Assembly: GCA_031292575.1 (NCBI GenBank)
Contig: JARLGX010000035.1
Coordinates: 1-64,000 of the forward strand
Direction of reading: 5' to 3'
DNA: 64,000 bases
Source: Paludibacter sp.
GTDB taxonomy: Bacteria; Bacteroidota; Bacteroidia; Bacteroidales; Paludibacteraceae
Part shown: positions 62,796 through 64,000 of the stretch, in pieces
Position numbering within the stretch: the stretch's first letter is position 1
How the letters are laid out: each line of letters begins with the position of its first letter
The notes under the pieces: model-generated
What the model was told of the DNA's origin: nothing
Database searches by the model: none
Seen by the model: the letters and a program-made list of their open reading frames with translations, nothing else
Program-made: the position numbers and the translations under genes

Positions 62796-62972
62796 ATGAA
62801 AAGAATTTATCGTTTACATTACCCTGAAGTTTCTGCTTCGGTTTTCAACATATTTACTCACCATTCTCCCTTTTCGGGGCGAAGTTACACACATCCCATC
62901 ATCTTCGAGGCTTTACCCCGTCCTGCATTTGATCATTTTCAGACGGCAGAGTACGGGGTGATTTTAATCTGA
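62796..62972 (+). CDS. Possible 58-residue short ORF
   Basis: An intact reading frame from ATG at 62796 to TGA at 62972, 53 bp after a promoter box. The predicted protein starts MKRIYRLHYPEVSASVFNIF and has a hydrophilic, aromatic-rich end without a recognisable domain. It could equally be an untranslated leader, and I did not recognise a riboswitch. Confidence 0.3.
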   Translation: MKRIYRLHYPEVSASVFNIFTHHSPFSGRSYTHPIIFEALPRPAFDHFQTAEYGVILI

Positions 62973-63045
62973 GTCTGAAAAAATAGCGGACGAAGTGTAA
63001 GTCCGTTATCTGTTCTTAGTTTTACAAAAAAAACAAATGAAATAA

Positions 63046-63531
63046 ATGAATAATATTCACAATCAGAGTATTCCACAGGAGGTACTCGACCAGGTAATAG
63101 CAAAAATAAATGAAGCTGGCTCAATATTAAAACCGTACACTTTATCTCTTACTCCTGATGAAAGGAAAAATATATTGAAAATGGGGGATAAATCAAGTGC
63201 ATTTGTTGAGAAGGCTTTTGAATACACTAAAACAAATCCAGAGTTTATTCCTTCATTTATGACTGCAGCTGAATTCGAAATTGATCTCACTGATTCGAAA
63301 AATTTAGTTGGGTCAGTATCACTGACAAAGCAGCTATTTTACGCACTTGAAGACACTATGATGGTAGCGGGCAGCGAAGCATATTATGCAGCTTTGTACT
63401 ATTATAAAAATGTACAACAAGCAGCTGCTATGAATATACCGGGTGCAAAAGCTATTTATGAGGACTTGAAAAAACGATTCCCAAGTCTGACACGTAAGAG
63501 TGGTGACAGTACTACCGATGCTGCAAAATAA
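63046..63531 (+). CDS. Conserved hypothetical protein (Bacteroidota)
   Basis: 161 residues of a recurrent but unnamed Bacteroidota protein type: LSLTPDERKNILKMGDKSSAFVEKAFEY, NPEFIPSFM and a helical end with NIPGAKAIYEDLKKRFPS. No signal peptide, membrane segment or catalytic motif was seen. It is followed by a terminator. Similar proteins often lie close to mobile or repeat regions, as here, but the role is unknown. Confidence 0.7.
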   Translation: MNNIHNQSIPQEVLDQVIAKINEAGSILKPYTLSLTPDERKNILKMGDKSSAFVEKAFEYTKTNPEFIPSFMTAAEFEIDLTDSKNLVGSVSLTKQLFYALEDTMMVAGSEAYYAALYYYKNVQQAAAMNIPGAKAIYEDLKKRFPSLTRKSGDSTTDAAK

Positions 63532-63555
63532 GGATATAAATTATAGCTGGACTTT

Positions 63556-63587
63556 AAACCGATTCTTCCGAGAATCGGTTTTTTTAT
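63556..63587 (+). terminator. Terminator after the hypothetical gene
   Basis: Perfect 11-bp stem aaaccgattct (63556-63566) with agaatcggttt (63571-63581) followed by tttttat. Confidence 0.8.
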
Positions 63588-63589
63588 AC

Positions 63590-63841
63590 ATATACCTTCC
63601 GAAGGTCGACGACCACGTAAAAAGGGTTTTTGGTCATGTAAATAAGGTGTCGAACCACGTAAATAAGGTATTGGGATACGCTCCGAAGGGAATCGGCGGG
63701 ATAATTTACGTGGTCGGATACGTAAATTACGTCTCCAACAACGTAAAAAAGGAGTCAGGATACGCTCCGAAGGTATACGGAGAGCCAAATTAGGTGTCGG
63801 CCGGGGTAAATTACGTGTAGAGAGAGGTAACTTGGTTGAAA
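63590..63841. repeat. 12-copy degenerate 21-bp tandem repeat
   Basis: Exact 21-bp register over 252 bp. Copies begin at 63590, 63611, 63632, 63653 and so on. Examples are 'ggtcatgtaaataaggtgtcg', 'aaccacgtaaataaggtattg' and 'ggatacgctccgaaggtatac' types, written here as fragments; the shared core is tacgtaaat.agg or tacgctccgaag. Because 21 is divisible by 3, artefactual heptad-repeat reading frames arise on both strands. No gene is proposed. Confidence 0.8.
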
Positions 63842-64000
63842 TTAGTGGGGTTAGATGTGTTAAGTGTAAAATTAAAGGGGTATATTTGCGGGGAGAAAAG
63901 TTAACCCCACCCGCTGCGCTCGTCCCCTTAAAAAGGGGATATCGGTGTATAGCGTTTTGCTCATTAATGAAATTTATATTACTTGGAAGTTTGAAAGAAG
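63842..64000. other. Right edge, non-coding
   Basis: Contains a promoter-like TATATTTG at 63881-63888 and a partial copy of the accccac...ccccttaaaaagggg repeat at 63901-63945. A gene may begin beyond the window; nothing else is supported. Confidence 0.5.

Noticed and set aside
63456-63793. Overlapping frames on both strands with heptad-like repeats
   Set aside because: They arise from the 21-bp tandem repeat, whose period is a multiple of three.

Overview
The window is AT-rich DNA from a member of the Bacteroidota, most likely order Bacteroidales. The evidence is the set of Bacteroidota-specific families (SusC/SusD, the type IX secretion core PorP-GldK-GldL-GldM-GldN, FadL/OmpP1 and PorT-like barrels), the recurrent promoter box TAnnTTTG in front of most operons, and weak or absent Shine-Dalgarno sequences. 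The genus cannot be named from what is visible. No rRNA, tRNA, CRISPR array, phage region or complete insertion sequence was found.

Layout. 1-1.6 kb: non-coding, with two tandem MITE-like units sharing 30-nt ends. 1.6-9.5 kb: a SusC/SusD/DUF1735-type outer-membrane uptake locus without any glycoside hydrolase, then a FadL-type channel. 9.6-23.6 kb: housekeeping genes (pyrH, frr, rsgA, an Lrp regulator, argS, coaD, S41 protease, lytic transglycosylase, acyl-CoA ligase, methyltransferase). 23.6-30.5 kb: cobalamin adenosyltransferase, a DUF2795 protein and the type IX secretion core. 30.7-32.4 kb: a LuxR-type response regulator with mnmA. 32.5-37.5 kb: a DUF134-led operon (metallo-beta-lactamase fold, NifX-like, thioesterase, phosphatase-DUF1847 fusion, CoA-disulfide-reductase-like enzyme with a rhodanese domain). 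37.8-40.3 kb, minus strand: ECF sigma factor, membrane anti-sigma candidate, CpxP/CnrX-like periplasmic sensor, EF-hand-like secreted protein and DUF2202 ferritin-like lipoprotein.

The most interesting part is 40.4-60 kb, a sulfur/thiol redox island of two divergent operons. The minus-strand operon (51.0 to 40.5 kb, 15 genes, tight spacing, one strong terminator) starts with an ArsM-like methyltransferase, a 34-residue five-cysteine peptide too short to be picked up by routine gene calling, and a radical SAM/SPASM protein. It continues with a thioredoxin-thioredoxin reductase fusion, a rhodanese, a triple-rhodanese CoA-disulfide-reductase-like enzyme, three further thioredoxin or SQR-like redox proteins, small membrane proteins and a ferredoxin membrane protein. 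A 15-bp stem-loop lies between the peptide and the radical SAM gene, as in RiPP operons where precursor is made in excess of maturase. The plus-strand operon (52.5 to 60.0 kb) encodes DsrE2-like and TusA persulfide carriers, then an MvhD/FlpD-like protein, an HdrA with an embedded GltD/NfnB-like NAD(P)H module, a second HdrA, and a membrane HdrC/HdrE (QmoC-like) protein. Together these form a Qmo/Hdr-like electron-transfer complex. Between the operons lie a Crp/Fnr regulator gene with a TTGTGAT-N4-ATCACAA site in its own promoter, a stand-alone IS1595-type zinc-ribbon protein, and a divergent promoter with a 19-bp direct repeat.

60-62.5 kb: O-acetylhomoserine sulfhydrylase and cysteine synthase, which fix sulfide into amino acids and fit the island. 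62.5-64 kb: a possible short ORF, a conserved hypothetical protein and a 12-copy, 21-bp degenerate tandem repeat. My reading is that persulfide sulfur moves from rhodaneses, TusA and DsrE to thiol reductases and the Qmo/Hdr-like complex. The direction of electron flow and the role of the cysteine-rich peptide are inference.
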